From Platycnemis pennipes (lineage: Eukaryota; Arthropoda; Insecta; Odonata; Platycnemididae): a stretch of DNA of 64,000 nucleotides. The notes beneath the pieces were generated by a model. The model saw only the letters and a program-made list of their open reading frames with translations, ran no database searches and was not told where the DNA came from. The DNA lies in the NCBI GenBank assembly GCA_933228895.1, contig OW121854.1, positions 58,074,609-58,138,608 on the forward strand, in the 5' to 3' direction. Below, one piece after another: positions 46,799 through 58,410 of this stretch (position 1 is the stretch's first letter; every line of letters begins with the position of its first letter). A program made the translations under genes and the position numbers.

Positions 46799-47236
46799 CA
46801 CTAAACTCCCGATTATTCGTGCGCACATTATCCCGCCTGCAGATTATCCGTGCATCGAAAATATATTTAGTGTATCGGCAGTGGTCTCAAAGGTAAGTAA
46901 ACTTTTGTTATTTTCCTCCAATCGTGACTTTCACCACGGCCTTACCGACTGGTCCGATACCTTACGCCAGGCTTCGTGCCACCATCCGAGGATTGCGAAC
47001 ATTTAATTGCAGCCGGGACAGGTATACGGGATTCTTTTTGTCATAAAATGCTATTGTGTACAGCAAGAATTTTTTCATTGGCAGATTGTATTGTTTTCTT
47101 AGGGAGTTTATTTATTGGCGGGAGTTTATTTGGCGGCGTATCGAAGAGAAATGAATCCGGAAAAAAACAAACAGTGGATTATCCGTGTTTCCGTATTCGT
47201 GCAACGTCATTGGCACGGAAAATCGGGAGTTTACTG
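46799..47236. mobile_element. mariner/pogo-like MITE
   Basis: The ends CACTAAACTCCCGATTATTC (46799) and, reversed, CAGTAAACTCCCGATTTTCC (from 47236) match at all but three of about 24 positions. TA dinucleotides flank both ends (46797-46798 and 47237-47238). This is typical of Tc1/mariner, especially pogo/Tigger-type, elements. At 438 bp, with no DDE transposase frame, it is non-autonomous. Internal ggagtttatttattggcggg is followed by a near repeat of itself. Confidence 0.78.
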
Positions 47237-47238
47237 TA

Positions 47239-50200
47239 ATAGATTGAGTGAATATTTCGAAGATTGCTAGGAAACACGATGATGTCAAGAAATAAATATG
47301 TGCTGGAAAGCTATCCAAACCTGTATGTAATGGGTATCCATGCATTAATTGGGCCTCTCCAACAAAATCTACCACAGCTGGTGGAAAACTATCAATCGAT
47401 TCCCCTTTGTAATCAAGAAGTCGTACTACCTTGAAGAAGGGTACATGTCCAATGCACTATTGTTACCATCGTCTTCAGAAAAGCATTATTTCCTCACCTT
47501 CCTGACCTCCGTTAAAGCTTGCTCACTGAACTTGTGACCCCTTGACACAACCTCATTTGTAGGTTTCCTTTCGGATTTATCGCGAACCTAACGGTCAACG
47601 GGGCCATCGTTCCGCTAAGAGCTCCCGAGTTTGAATCTCCCCGGACGCTTTGAATTTTTAACCGACTCGCGCCCGTTGAAGTGGCGCAGGGTGGGTCCGG
47701 GGATCGCACAAAGGGGAAAACCTCCTGAAGGAGTCTCGAAGACAGTGATTCCTCGCCTCCTTCGACTTGGTTACGTCTGGTGGCCGTGTTTCTCCCCTCT
47801 CGCTCGCGTTGAATATTTCATCAGGAGCCGCTCGTCTAAACAATGCAGCACCTCGGACGTTCCGAGTGCTCCGAAACGAGAGGGGCCTTATGTAGTGAGG
47901 CCTCGTTGATACGTTGCTCCGGGAGATCTTCCGCTACCGGAGAGAGATTTCTTACGGAGAGACGAATCTTGTTGGACGTAAATCAACCGAGTGCTCCCGC
48001 GTTAGCGCCTGATGTGCCCAGCGCCATAGACCGAAGACGACTGTAGTTTCTTTGTCGGGACGAGGGCAGTGGCTTAAAGACTTCGTTTCCGATCCCGTTT
48101 CTTATTCGGGATACATTCTTCTCTCACGCCGCATGATCGCCGAGGACTCACTGCGCCGCATCGTGGATGTCTCATCAATGTTTATTAGGTTCACTCGAAC
48201 TATCGACGTGAGTTGCCAAAGTGGATCAGTATGATCCGTTTGGAGCCGGGGTTACGAATCTGGAGTACTCGTATCTATATATATTAATTTTGTAGCGTGT
48301 CAGTCTGTCAGTCATTCTGTATCCGTTTTGTTTTGTTCTCTCCCAATTTTTGAGCTAAAAGAGTGAGATTTGGTGCGTTGAGTGTGGATTATCTGTCTGT
48401 ATGATTCGGTAGAAGTTTCGGAAATTTAGCAGTTTGTGGTGCAGAGAAAAATGCAAAACACATGGTTTTTGAGAGTGAAAGACAACATATAATGAAAATA
48501 TGGTGTAAAAAAAAGTACAAAAGCATAGGATAATTAGAATGGGACACATTTATCTATTTATAAAATAATCATTTCCTTCTCTCTGCATGCGAAATGCTTA
48601 TGAAAAGTGCCTGCAAAGCAGACAGCAGGTCTGCAAGTCTCCAGTAGAAACGATATGCCTTCCTGGAGGGATCGGTAAAAAGCAGGTAAAGAAGTGTATT
48701 AGGCCGTTAATCCGTCTATGCTAAAATACTTATTAAGAAAAGCTCAAAACGTTCACATTGTTGTCCAACATTTTCTGCAACGCTCGAATGTTTAGAGAAA
48801 ATTACTTCACACAAATTAAACATGGGAAATCATTAAATTTTGAAAGATCGCAGAGTAAAGTCTACTTTTTATATTTTAGTTTTTTAATCGTTCCAATTTT
48901 TGTATCTATCTCCAGGAGATAGGAATAGAATACTCGGAAGAAATATTTGTAAACATCGTTGTTTCCATAAATATAGGGAAATTAACTTACTTTATATAAT
49001 CCTCAATGCTAAATAGTCTCTACCCCCCTTTGCGTTTTTTAAAATTCTTTTTATACTCTGTCTCTGCTCACTTTTATTTAACCATATGGTCAGTATTTTT
49101 ATAAATATCACTTTCATCCATTTTACTGCTGCTTTAGCATTTTCCAAACGGTTCTCCCAATTCCAAGAACTCATAAAACTCCTTCGCTCGTCTCCCTATT
49201 TTTTCACGTTATTTCATCCATCTCCCTTCGAATTCTTGTCTCAAATACCTCCATTATGTACGCGCCCTTTTTGTTTTTAATTCTGCATTTGTGGAGAATT
49301 ATGCTCCTATGCATAAAAGAGGTGATAATGTGATCTCGAATGCCGAAGATGACGATAGAAAATAGGAGATGGTATTCAAAAAGGATACAGGACATAATAT
49401 AGAAGAGTGAAATCTTAAATGCTGGGACAGTGGGGAGGAATAGAGGACAATTCCTATTTAACGCAACGAATGGTAATGTTAATGATAAAGAACGGTAGAA
49501 GTTAATGAGTTGCGGGCTGAGTGTAGTTTGTGAGAAAATAATGCTTGCGACTCGGAAATGTTTTCCATGCAGCAGGGGACGTGTAGAAGCACACCGGTGT
49601 TTCGTAGGCGTTTCGTGTATCTTGATACTAGGATAAGGGAATCTCTATGCATCTACTTCCAAGCAGAGGATCGGACAAAAAGAGGGTGGGTAAATGGAGT
49701 AATTTCTCCCCGCTTAGAATTTTCTCCGCCCTGATTTTTCTCCTGATGCACATTTTTTCCGAGGATGAAATTAACTAATTTAATCCTTGAAGGATCATAC
49801 AGTTTTCTTTCCTTGTTCGCACTACCAAGAAATACTAACAGCACAAGCACACTGAAAGAGAAGCTATTTGCGCCTCGTATTAAGGAAAATAGGTCTACCG
49901 GAAGCCGCGTCTACGGTTTTGTCATCTCCTTTTCCCCTCATTTCCCGCGTCACGCTATCCTGACATGCACCTTTTGTCTTCCCCTCAACAAAAACTTATT
50001 CCCACTATCCGCATGATCTGCAAACATCGTCAGCCTCGACCCGTGTATAGGCGGAGACTCCGTAAAATATACGGAAACTCATTTGCCTCGTGGCCCTTAA
50101 AAATTTCATCCAATTCGCATTCGTTCCTTTCCCCCATTCTGCAAGAGAAGCACTTATCTTAGCGTTAATTTATTACTTGCTGCCATTAAAATGTAAAGCG

Positions 50201-50882
50201 TCCACGCAGAACGCTGTTTAGAATGCATTTTATGATGTGGCGTGAGAATCAAGTGATGTGGCTCCGTAATAAAGTCGAAGTGAAAAAGCAACCCCTCACT
50301 CCCCGTTCCTCCCTATAGTGTAATTCCGTCCTCGAATCCCTGTCGGGGAAGTAACCCCCGCCAACCCTCCCCCAACTCCCTATTTACCATTTATACCCTA
50401 TTTACCTACCACTGTCCTCCATGGCGTGTTGCACCTTTTTTTTCAATTTGGTCGATCCGTGGAGTTCACACTCCAAATAATTTTTAACTCCTCCTCGCAG
50501 TGATAATTTAATGCACTGCACGAAATCCCGATTTTTAGTTCAGAGAATCCGCGTTGGATGTCACCATCAATAACAGATGTATTTACGAAGAGTTTGCCGT
50601 GGTTAAATATAGCTCGATGCTCATTGCCAACGTTTTATGTTGAAACATTAGTAAACACTTTGATGTAAATTCTGTCATAACGTTTTTGTTGAGCCAATTA
50701 TTTGCGTTTGAATCAACATTGTGTATTGACGATAAACAATTGTTAAATGAGTGTATGTCGGCATTTACGTCTATAAACATTACCCTTTATGCGGGTTTGA
50801 ACATGTTGAAGAATGTATGATGAGAGTATATATTTTACTGTAATTTATCTACGACGTACATTAATTTTGCGCAAGTTACAGT
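47239..50882. other. Unassigned DNA with GC-rich block at 47.56-48.24 kb
   Basis: No gene supported. The GC-rich part includes a B-box-like gagtttgaatctccccgg (47627) and short overlapping frames on both strands. 48.25-50.88 kb is AT-rich. A minus-strand 60-codon frame near 49.0-49.17 kb is not recognisable. Confidence 0.45.
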
Positions 50883-51705
50883 GTCATCGTTCAACAATTC
50901 TAAAGGCCGTTTTACACGGTCATTGATACTGCGCAGGCTGCTGCGAGAACGCTTGCGCAAGAAATATTGCACCGTGTAAAGCGACGACTTGCGAGGAGAG
51001 ACAGCACCACTGCGAGCAAATTAGGACATGTTCTATCTTATACATGCGTTGGCGTAAGTTTGAAGTTTATTTCTCTCACTAGATGGTGCAGATGTAGCGG
51101 CAATGAACTGCCTGGGGAATTCTAGCAATTAAATAGGTTGTTGACGATTGAGTTGGGTGTTTTTGTTTGCACTCAACTCCTTAGGTAGTGAATAAAGTGC
51201 AATAATGATGATATGGGATTAATCATGTGGAAGCTTAAATTTCGTTCGTAAAGGAAGAACTCATTTACCTTGGCCCACAGCCGGTGCAAATTTGGGGCTA
51301 AGTATACGGGACTAGGGTGTCCACTATTATGTTTAGGCTATGGCTTTAAACATATTTCAAAGTGGTTGTAATTTATGGTATCGTTTACGTCCAATTAATT
51401 GCTACTTTACAGATCTTGACGTTATGCGATATATTGACGGCATTACCGCTACTGAATGGTATATTGTCACTGACATAATGCACCAACGATTGCACCGTGT
51501 AAATCTGTCTACCAAGCGTCCTCGCAGTTTCCACGTCACGGACTTTCGCAGACGACTGCGCAACATCAACTTGCGAAGTTTCAATGACCGTGTAAAACGG
51601 CCTTAAGATTGATTTGACACAGCTCTCCACTCGATTTTCCTATCGGCTAACGTTTATGTGATTGACGTAATTCTTTTCTTTCACATACTTGTTCATGACG
51701 TTTTG
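50883..51705 (-). mobile_element. LINE family L-A 3' end, split by a MITE
   Basis: 50883-50903 (gtcatcgttcaacaattctaa) and 51604-51705 (taagattgatttgacacagc and onward) together reproduce the continuous L-A 3' block seen at 55.95 and 63.71 kb (ggtcaacaatcctaggattg, then gtttgacgcagc). The break lies exactly at the insertion point of the Harbinger-like MITE. About 100 bp remain on the right side, up to ttcatgac. Confidence 0.7.
50904..51603. mobile_element. PIF/Harbinger-like MITE
   Basis: Terminal inverted repeats AGGCCGTTTTACACGGTCAT (50904) and its complement at the right end (to 51603) are identical for 23 bp, then continue with occasional mismatches. TAA flanks both sides (50901-50903 and 51604-51606), matching the 3-bp TWA duplication of PIF/Harbinger elements. 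Length is 700 bp. The 88-codon frame at 51340-51606 runs through the TIR and is spurious. attgcaccgtgtaaa appears near each end in the same orientation. Confidence 0.83.
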
Positions 51706-53678
51706 TGATAGTTGAGCCAAACCATAAAAAATAACCTCACTAGACGCTAAAATATCAGTAAAATAGAGTGTAAATAGCATCTTGTGAGAGACAATATTTC
51801 TTTCAGTGCATACGAAGTCCAGAGTACATAATCGTAATCCCTTCTCTTTGTGAGCATATCGTGTGCATTCGCTCTCATAAAGACCACATGGTTTGATTTA
51901 TTAATATCGAGCGGACTTTAGAGAAAAATGACTGCATATGGTTTTTATAACGATTCTAGGCGTGAAAAATTCGTCTATTACTTTTATATGTTAGTTTTAG
52001 ACATTTTATGTTTAGGGAAGGTTTCGATGTATGAGGCAGCGCCTGCGTTATTTATCCTTAATCCCAATCCAGGATAAAAATACCATGCTTTAGAGATGTA
52101 AAGGAGGAGAAGGATGGAGAATGCAATGTGGTTAGGAAGGGAAGTGCAGCTTTAACTTTCGTGGACTGACAAATATTTCCCAGATTGATTCGCTCTCATA
52201 CAGTAGTCCTTGTAGTAATACTTTCAGCCCAAATACATAAATCTTTGCTCTGGTTTCAAAGCCTGTTGTGGTTATGTTAATAATTTTTATTTTAGTTTAA
52301 ATAATTTCCATGGGTTACTATTTTTCAACCATTACTCTTGAGATTTTGGCTTTAATTCCTTTTTGCAAGCTGGATTTTTACGTCGTAATCATCAGCATTT
52401 GGCCAGTGATGGTAGGTCCTCACAGACTTGTTACCTGATCCCTGCCCCCTTCTTCTTACCGATATAACTATGGGAAAAGGTGTCCGCCGAAATTTAGTGG
52501 AAATCATTATCTTCTTTCCTGTTAAAAAAAAAAAAGTGCGATTCTCCTCTTGTAGGGCATTACGACCCGACATGACTTGGCTTCTGGGAAAATTATGGTG
52601 AAATTCATCGATTCTTTTGACGTATACGGTCGTAATTTTTTTCTTTAAATAACATCAAAAAGTACGAAGAAAACTACACGACAATTATTTCATTGCGGAA
52701 CTTTTTTTTTCCCTCCCCTGGATTCGCGTCGAATTTCAACTTCGTTCTCTTGTGTTGGGCGACCGCTAATCTCCCATGCACGCTTGTTCAGTGCCCGCCC
52801 CCTTGACGTCCACCTTCGCCTTCCACATTTCTGTCTCTCTCTGTTTTCAATGTAAGTTGACGTTTAACCGGCTCGGAATGATTTTCTGGAATTGACATTT
52901 CTTTCGCCTGGCATTCTCGGTGCCGCCTTCCGAATTCCCCTCCCCGCGGGCCTTCGCCAGTTTCCCTTAATATCTTTCCACCTACGTCGCCTTCTCTCGT
53001 TTTTATATTCTTGTTTCGATTATTTTTTTTCGTCGGTTTTCCTGCGGCATGGCCAAGCCTGCCGATGTGCCGAAAAAATCGCGCAATTTTTTTTCCTCCC
53101 CCTTTCACGCTCGCCTCGTTTTTCGTTCCCTTTAAGCCAAAATGCGTTCCTTTCCAGTTGGCGAAACGAGTTTCCTCTCGGTATTATCATTATTGTTATG
53201 TTTTTTTTCGCCTCTACCCTGCGTCGTAGTGCAGAACGGGAAATAAATGCAGCAGGAGCGACCCCGTCTACTAATGGGAACGAGGAACTTTAGAGCTAAT
53301 GGGACATCGAACCTTTTTTTTAATTACTCGCGTAAACGTCTTCACATCGGTGTCGTTTTTATGGTGCAGTATGTATTAAGCAAGTCGGTGGTATTCATTA
53401 AATAAATGCATTAGACACGCGTTTGCCAGCCCAGTTTGACCTAAACTAGAATAATATTTACTTTGCCAAGAAAATGACATATTTCGGGAACCTTTGTCAT
53501 AGTAAGCTCCTTAAATGCTTATTTGGTGCATATATCCAATGTGTAATTCTTATATATTTTAAAAACGTTGGTATCGCAGATAGTCTACATCATGATTTCA
53601 GATATTGATATCGCTCAAATCAATTGAGCAATAATGCGTAAAAACATTAAATTTTCAAAACTTTTGCGGTTCATGATA
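51706..53678. other. Unassigned DNA with pyrimidine-rich GC block at 52.7-53.28 kb
   Basis: No gene supported. Overlapping frames (106 and 133 codons) in the GC/pyrimidine-rich part lack recognisable domains. Confidence 0.5.
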
Positions 53679-53793
53679 TCCAGCGTCGTCGTTTGCTGGA
53701 GACTTCCGCAGGGTAGTCTCCAGCAGCGGAGACGAAACGGTCGGTCATTTTTACGCTGTGACGCGGGTTTACCCAAAAAACGACGACGCTGGA
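53679..53793 (+). ncRNA. Fold-back with hammerhead-like features
   Basis: Perfect 16-bp outer arms (tccagcgtcgtcgttt, 53679-53694, with its complement 53778-53793). Inside lie gctggagact/agtctccagc (53695-53704 with 53715-53724) and gtctcc/ggagac (53716-53721 with 53728-53733), which are mutually exclusive stems. The second stem is followed by GAAAC and GGTC (53734-53743), as in the stem II-GAAA-stem III-GUC order of hammerheads. No clear CUGANGA box precedes it, so this is at best a diverged relative. Confidence 0.4.
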
Positions 53794-55771
53794 CATTAAT
53801 TTTTACTTTATAATTTCAATTTTTGCGTCAGTTTTCGAATTTGAACTATTCTCATTTTGGTTGAGATTGAGAAAATCAGTTGTGTTATCCACAAAAATAT
53901 GTTTTTACTAACGACGAATTTGGGAACCCTGCGTCATAATGAATTTGTTTATCATTTCATTGTTATTGCGGACAATTTGAGTGATTTATTTCGCTCGTTG
54001 ATAACGCTAACAAATCCATAGTTTGATAATGTGTCAGATATGAATAGATTATATAGCACTAACAAACGGTCATTCATTATTTATTCTCCTTTTGTCTTTC
54101 TTTTAAGAGAGCAGTGTAACTCGATTCTTGGTTTTACTTCCCATGCCTCTTCTTTGAAACAATCTCTAGAAGTGTCGAAGTCGTCATCTCTTATCACCAA
54201 GCTGTGGGGTAATGAGCAAGGACAGTGTTAAGATGAGGAGCTAGATAGATAGAATGGGTACGTGCAACGCGCTGCCAAAAATAAATGGAGCGCGTCAAAT
54301 ACTCAAAAGGTGCTGAAACCTTTTGACGCCGCTGACGAAAGATAAAGACCTTGACGTTTTCGGTGATAAGAGGCAATTCTCGAAACGACATCGGCAAAAC
54401 TCATTCATTCCGAGTGGCATTCGAGAGAAGCATTTCGACAACAACAGAAGCCTTTCTGACTATGAAAGGTTTTTGGCATTTTAGTATAAGAAAAAGGAAG
54501 CAAATCGATGTGGAAGGTCTGGAGTTGGCGGCTGTGAAAGCTACAATAAAATTGTACGTGAGAGTAAGGCTTAGGAGTAAAAATACATACGAAATGCTGC
54601 CTATTAAACAAATGCACTCTGGAAAATCTCGATTGTGAATCTCTTATCGTCTTGCGTGCGTAGACTGAATTAGCGTGTTGATGTCTCAAGATATCATCGT
54701 TTTGAGTTTATGGATCAAGAATTGCCAGCCTTCAGTTCATGAAAGCTCACCATGCCCTCAGTTCAAAGTTTTATACGTGCTTACTGTTAGTGGTAGATAA
54801 CATTTTCCCATAGTTTTTTTTATAAATTAGAAAGTAAACTAAACTATTGTATCTTCAGATTTGGATTGATTTAATTAAGTGTATTTTTATTTCACTAGCC
54901 CACGAAGTTGTCTTCCATGACATTCACATAAAGCTCTTTCCTATGTATTTTCTCTCTTCAGTTTAGCGTATTTATGACCCTTCTGTATACAATGCTGATA
55001 CTAGCTTCCATAAAATCGAGATCAATTGTAGGGTTTAATTTGAATTGTAGTTACACGAGACAAATTCTGATCGATACGCCTACCAATGTTCATCATTTGT
55101 GATTTCCTTGGTTTGTATGCGGACAGGCAGAGTAAGTTATTTGAAAGCGCCAGTTATGATCACAATTTGCCTTTTACTGAATTACATTCATATTGCTAAG
55201 CTTCGTGATATTTTTCCTCCAGACTTCAGTTTAATACGCACTTTTCTTTCCTTTTTGATAGTTATAGCAATTGTCTAATTTATTTAGTCAATAAGATATT
55301 TTTCTCCTGCAAATTTCCACTCATTTGATTTACGATGCCTAGGAGTTTGTTTTGCATTTATATCAAGCTATCTTTTTTTCCATAACTTTTTTATCACTTC
55401 AACTCTAAAGGCTTCTCACATATGTTTAAATATTTTTTTTTTAAAGTGTGTACATATTAAACCATTTTCTAAGTCGTAGTATAGGTTTCTTGTTCACCTT
55501 AAATCTTTACCTCTAGTTCATTCTCTTTTCTCTGATACAATTATTTTTTTCAGAATACCGACCCATTACTACAGCAAAGTATTGTGAAACAAATCTTTCC
55601 AATTATGTCAACAATCATATGAAATAATTCATGCCTTCCTTCCTTCTTCTTCATCTTCAAGAGTTCCATTTTCTCAGAGAACTCATTCCTTGCGTTATAA
55701 TCAGATATCTACCGTTTAAGGCGTAGATAAATGTAAAAATCTTGCCATGAATCTATTGTTCATATAATGTC
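53794..55771. other. Unassigned AT-rich DNA
   Basis: No gene seen. Overlapping frames at 54351-54689 (about 95 codons each strand) have no recognisable domain. Confidence 0.5.
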
Positions 55772-55915
55772 CTCTTTTAGTTTCTTTAGTTCCGTATCAA
55801 TGACACCCTACATTATTATATACAAACTAAGCGTTCTTCTACTCTCTCTACCAACATCCTTCCCTCAATCACGTCCTCCAGATCATCCGCCATCCGTTTT
55901 GCCTTCACTGTCCAT
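55772..55915 (-). mobile_element. LINE family L-B, short 3' fragment
   Basis: On the minus strand, ggaggacgtgattgagggaa and ggatgttgg match the RDVIEGRML segment of the 22.6-kb L-B copy. The DNA continues about 100 bp further toward the L-B 3' side. It directly abuts a snap-back palindrome and an L-A copy. Confidence 0.55.
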
Positions 55916-55946
55916 CCCCTCAATGGACAGTGAAGGTAAAACGGAT
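55892..55946. repeat. 24-bp near-perfect hairpin with 7-nt loop
   Basis: Left arm 55892-55915 and right arm 55923-55946 are reverse complements with a single mismatch. The loop is cccctca. The left arm belongs to the L-B fragment, and the right arm joins directly to the L-A 3' end. The hairpin therefore sits exactly at an element junction. Confidence 0.9.
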
Positions 55947-56515
55947 CATCATTGGTCAACAATCCTAGGATTGGTTTGACGCAGCTTTCCACTCGATTCT
56001 TCTATCGGCCAACCTTTTCATTGTGGCGTAATTCTTCTCTTTTACATCCTTCACAACCGGTTCCATGTATCTCATTCGAGGCCTGCCTTTTCCTAACTTC
56101 CCGTTCACTTTTCCCTCGACGATAGTCTTCATCAGGCCATCGTGTCACAAGATATGGTCGATTAAGTTGTACCTTCTTTTTATAGTTTTCAGCAGATTTC
56201 TCTTTATCTTGATCTTTTCTTATAGTCCTAAAATTTTCGCATTTCTTTGCTCTCTTCTTCTTGGGAATAGGAATGATGATGGGTTTCTCGAAGTCCCTTG
56301 GAATTTCTCCTGTTGAGTACATGTCGCAGATGGTGCTGTAAAGATGAGGTAATGAGGTCTTCTCTCCTGCATTATTAATTAGTTCTGCCTTCTCCTAATT
56401 TCCACATTCAACTTTTCATCTCCCCATAGCATCTCTTGCACTTCATCTTTCGTCTTCCCTTCCACCCACCTTGCTTTCTCCTTCCTTTTTCATCACCACT
56501 TCACAAAAGCCCTGT
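55947..56515 (-). mobile_element. LINE family L-A copy with large internal deletion
   Basis: The minus-strand frame (56322 to 56002) starts with EIPRDFEKPIIIPIPKK and CENFRTI. This is the conserved PIPKKGxxxxCxNYRxI segment at the start of the RT domain. It then switches directly to EKSAENYKKKVQLNRPYLVT and EREVRKRQASNEIHGTGCEG, which belong to the extreme C-terminus before the 3' end. The whole RT palm and connection (several hundred codons in an intact element) is missing. 56323-56515 continues upstream into DEVQEMLWGDEK-like sequence. It is non-functional. Confidence 0.7.
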
Positions 56516-57597
56516 CTGGAAGACGAATTGACAACGATTAAAAAGGTACCTCAATACAGGAGATTGCAGCCAAGAGAAAAATTGAAATTTGAAGAATGTA
56601 CGAAGGTGGATAAAGATTTGAATGAATAAAAGTGGATAAATGTTTTGATGCTTACAGAATTCCAAAGAGGATGGAATATTAGGGAAGCATAGGAGGGGGA
56701 AGGCCTTAGGTGCTCTGAATGGCATGGAGGCATAACCGAAAGCGGGATTCGATATGGATAGCTTGGATTAGATAGGGAAAAGAGTAAGGGACAACTTACG
56801 TGGGTGAATAACAGGAGTGGGACTACTAACAGATGTATCAAAAGATTTCTCTGTTGTCGTTTATATTTTTTCAAAAACTTTATTCTCCCAAATAAGAAGT
56901 GTGTCACGGTCTTTCGGAGGGAGGAACTCTTTGCATACAGGACACATTTTCACAAACCGTCAGCATCTTTCGTTTGGCAAGCTAGGCGCTGTCGCTTGTC
57001 ATGAAAACTCGGGTTTGATGGTGTAAAAGAAATAGTGACAGCAAAAATAAAAGACAGTTCCTTCGACATTTTTCTGAGAATTGAAAAAGTGATGCAAGGC
57101 AAAAAAAAGTAGTGAAGGAACCTCTCAATAATTTGGCGGAGGCTGTGTGGGGCCATGACCTCGCGTCTTTTGGGCCTGGAATATGTCACGTGTCGGTCGG
57201 ACGTCGGTCATTTTTGACCCGTCCGACTCATTTTCACTCATTCCATCTTCTCGATCGCTTTTCAGGTGGGCTTTAATCTTCTTTCAATTAAGGTTTCGAG
57301 ATATTTCGTCAAGATTTGCTTGGCACTCGAATATAGCAACATTTTTCACGCGTTTTATCAAGGTTTTGCAAATTAATTATCACAAATATCGATTGGTGTA
57401 TCACAGCAAAGGTATTAGCACTTTTCTGAACGTGCTATTATAGCGTCATCCAAAGCGATGCTAATTATACCTTGCGCGCCTAGCGCCAATTTCAACACAA
57501 AATTTTGTACGCGTGATCCTCGCACTATTTCATTACCCGATCGTTGATTAATAGTTTATTGCCAACAGAAGTAGGCTTTGATCAAGCGTCTCTACAC
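56516..57597. other. Unassigned DNA
   Basis: No gene supported. The purine-rich plus strand at 56.55-56.80 kb might be further LINE sequence, but I could not match it. Small overlapping frames at 56.80-57.19 kb are unsupported. Confidence 0.45.
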
Positions 57598-57607
57598 TTT
57601 ATTTATT

Positions 57608-57670
<63 letters not shown>

Positions 57671-57673
57671 TCA
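57598..57673. repeat. (TTTA)n microsatellite
   Basis: About 75 bp of nearly perfect TTTA repeats with one irregularity near the start. It forms the 3' tail of the adjacent minus-strand SINE. It also creates a run of FIYL codons in plus-strand frames, which are artefacts. Confidence 0.95.
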
Positions 57674-57862
57674 TTGACCCGAAAACAACACGTGCGGTCT
57701 TTACATCGGGTACTTCAACTGATAACAATGACACAAGAACAGACAACCATGCCCCGGCGAGAGAAAAACCTCCCCGTGCGGGATTCGAACCCGCGACCCT
57801 GGGATTGACAGGCAAGGGATTTACCCCGCCGCCACCCGGGCCGGCGGCCGGCCGGCCGGCCT
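57598..57862 (-). mobile_element. tRNA-derived SINE with (TAAA)n tail
   Basis: The head is on the minus strand at about 57850-57770. It has a perfect B-box (GGTTCGAATCC) inside cgcGGTTCGAATcccgca-like T-arm sequence, and a degraded A-box region. The body runs to about 57675 and ends in a long TAAA-type tetranucleotide array (57598-57673). Such short-repeat tails are common for SINEs mobilised by LINEs lacking poly(A) requirements. A ggccggccggcc run lies just beyond the 5' end. Confidence 0.65.
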
Positions 57863-58004
57863 TTCATTTCATTCCTCAATTGCTTGCATTCCAATGCTAT
57901 TTCTCTCCTGAAATAGGTGTATTTATTACTTCTCATGCTATCCAAAATAGCTTTTTTTTCCTCGTCCTCGCTTCCCCGCATTCAACCTCCGAAAACAGCC
58001 TTAT
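57863..58004. other. Spacer
   Basis: Short stretch with no recognised feature between a SINE and a LINE remnant. Confidence 0.5.
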
Positions 58005-58165
58005 ATAGGTATATCATTGTCCCTAAGTACCTGTTCCATTCACTTTCTCTTTCTTCTCCCAACTAGTGCCAGCAATCTTCTCTCCTTTCCAGCCAGACTC
58101 AACACTTTCTCATTCACCCACCATTCAGTTCTTATTCAGTAGCCCTCGCTCATACAGTGTATCTC
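58005..58165 (-). mobile_element. LINE coding remnant
   Basis: The minus-strand reading gives VNEKVLSLAGKERRLLALVG, then RRKRK, then MEQVLRDND. This matches TNEEVLxLVGEERxLLxxIR, RRKxN, WIGHVLRxDG in LINE C-terminal regions. One stop interrupts the frame. No tail is preserved, so it cannot be assigned to L-A or L-B with certainty. Confidence 0.55.
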
Positions 58166-58410
58166 TCCCTTGAGTCTACGAACGTCTCTAATTAACACAA
58201 ATCCACCCTCCATATCAAGATTTTCAATTATCTGTATTTACCCCTGCCTAAGTTACTTATCTTCTATTGGTAATTGCCTGCTTAAATTATGAAATTATTC
58301 TTCTTATACCATTGCTACAACGTTCGCGTTCAACGAAGTTGCTACCGACGTTGCCAATTGTACCACCGGCATTAGTCAATACCCTCCTAGATTAATATTA
58401 AGATGCTCTC
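58166..58410. other. Unassigned DNA
   Basis: No recognised feature. Confidence 0.5.

Noticed and set aside
51340..51606. 88-codon open frame
   Set aside because: It lies in a Harbinger-like MITE and ends in its terminal repeat. No transposase motif is present.
57544..58008. 154-codon plus-strand frame with repeated FIYL
   Set aside because: It is generated by the (TTTA)n tail and the antisense of a SINE.
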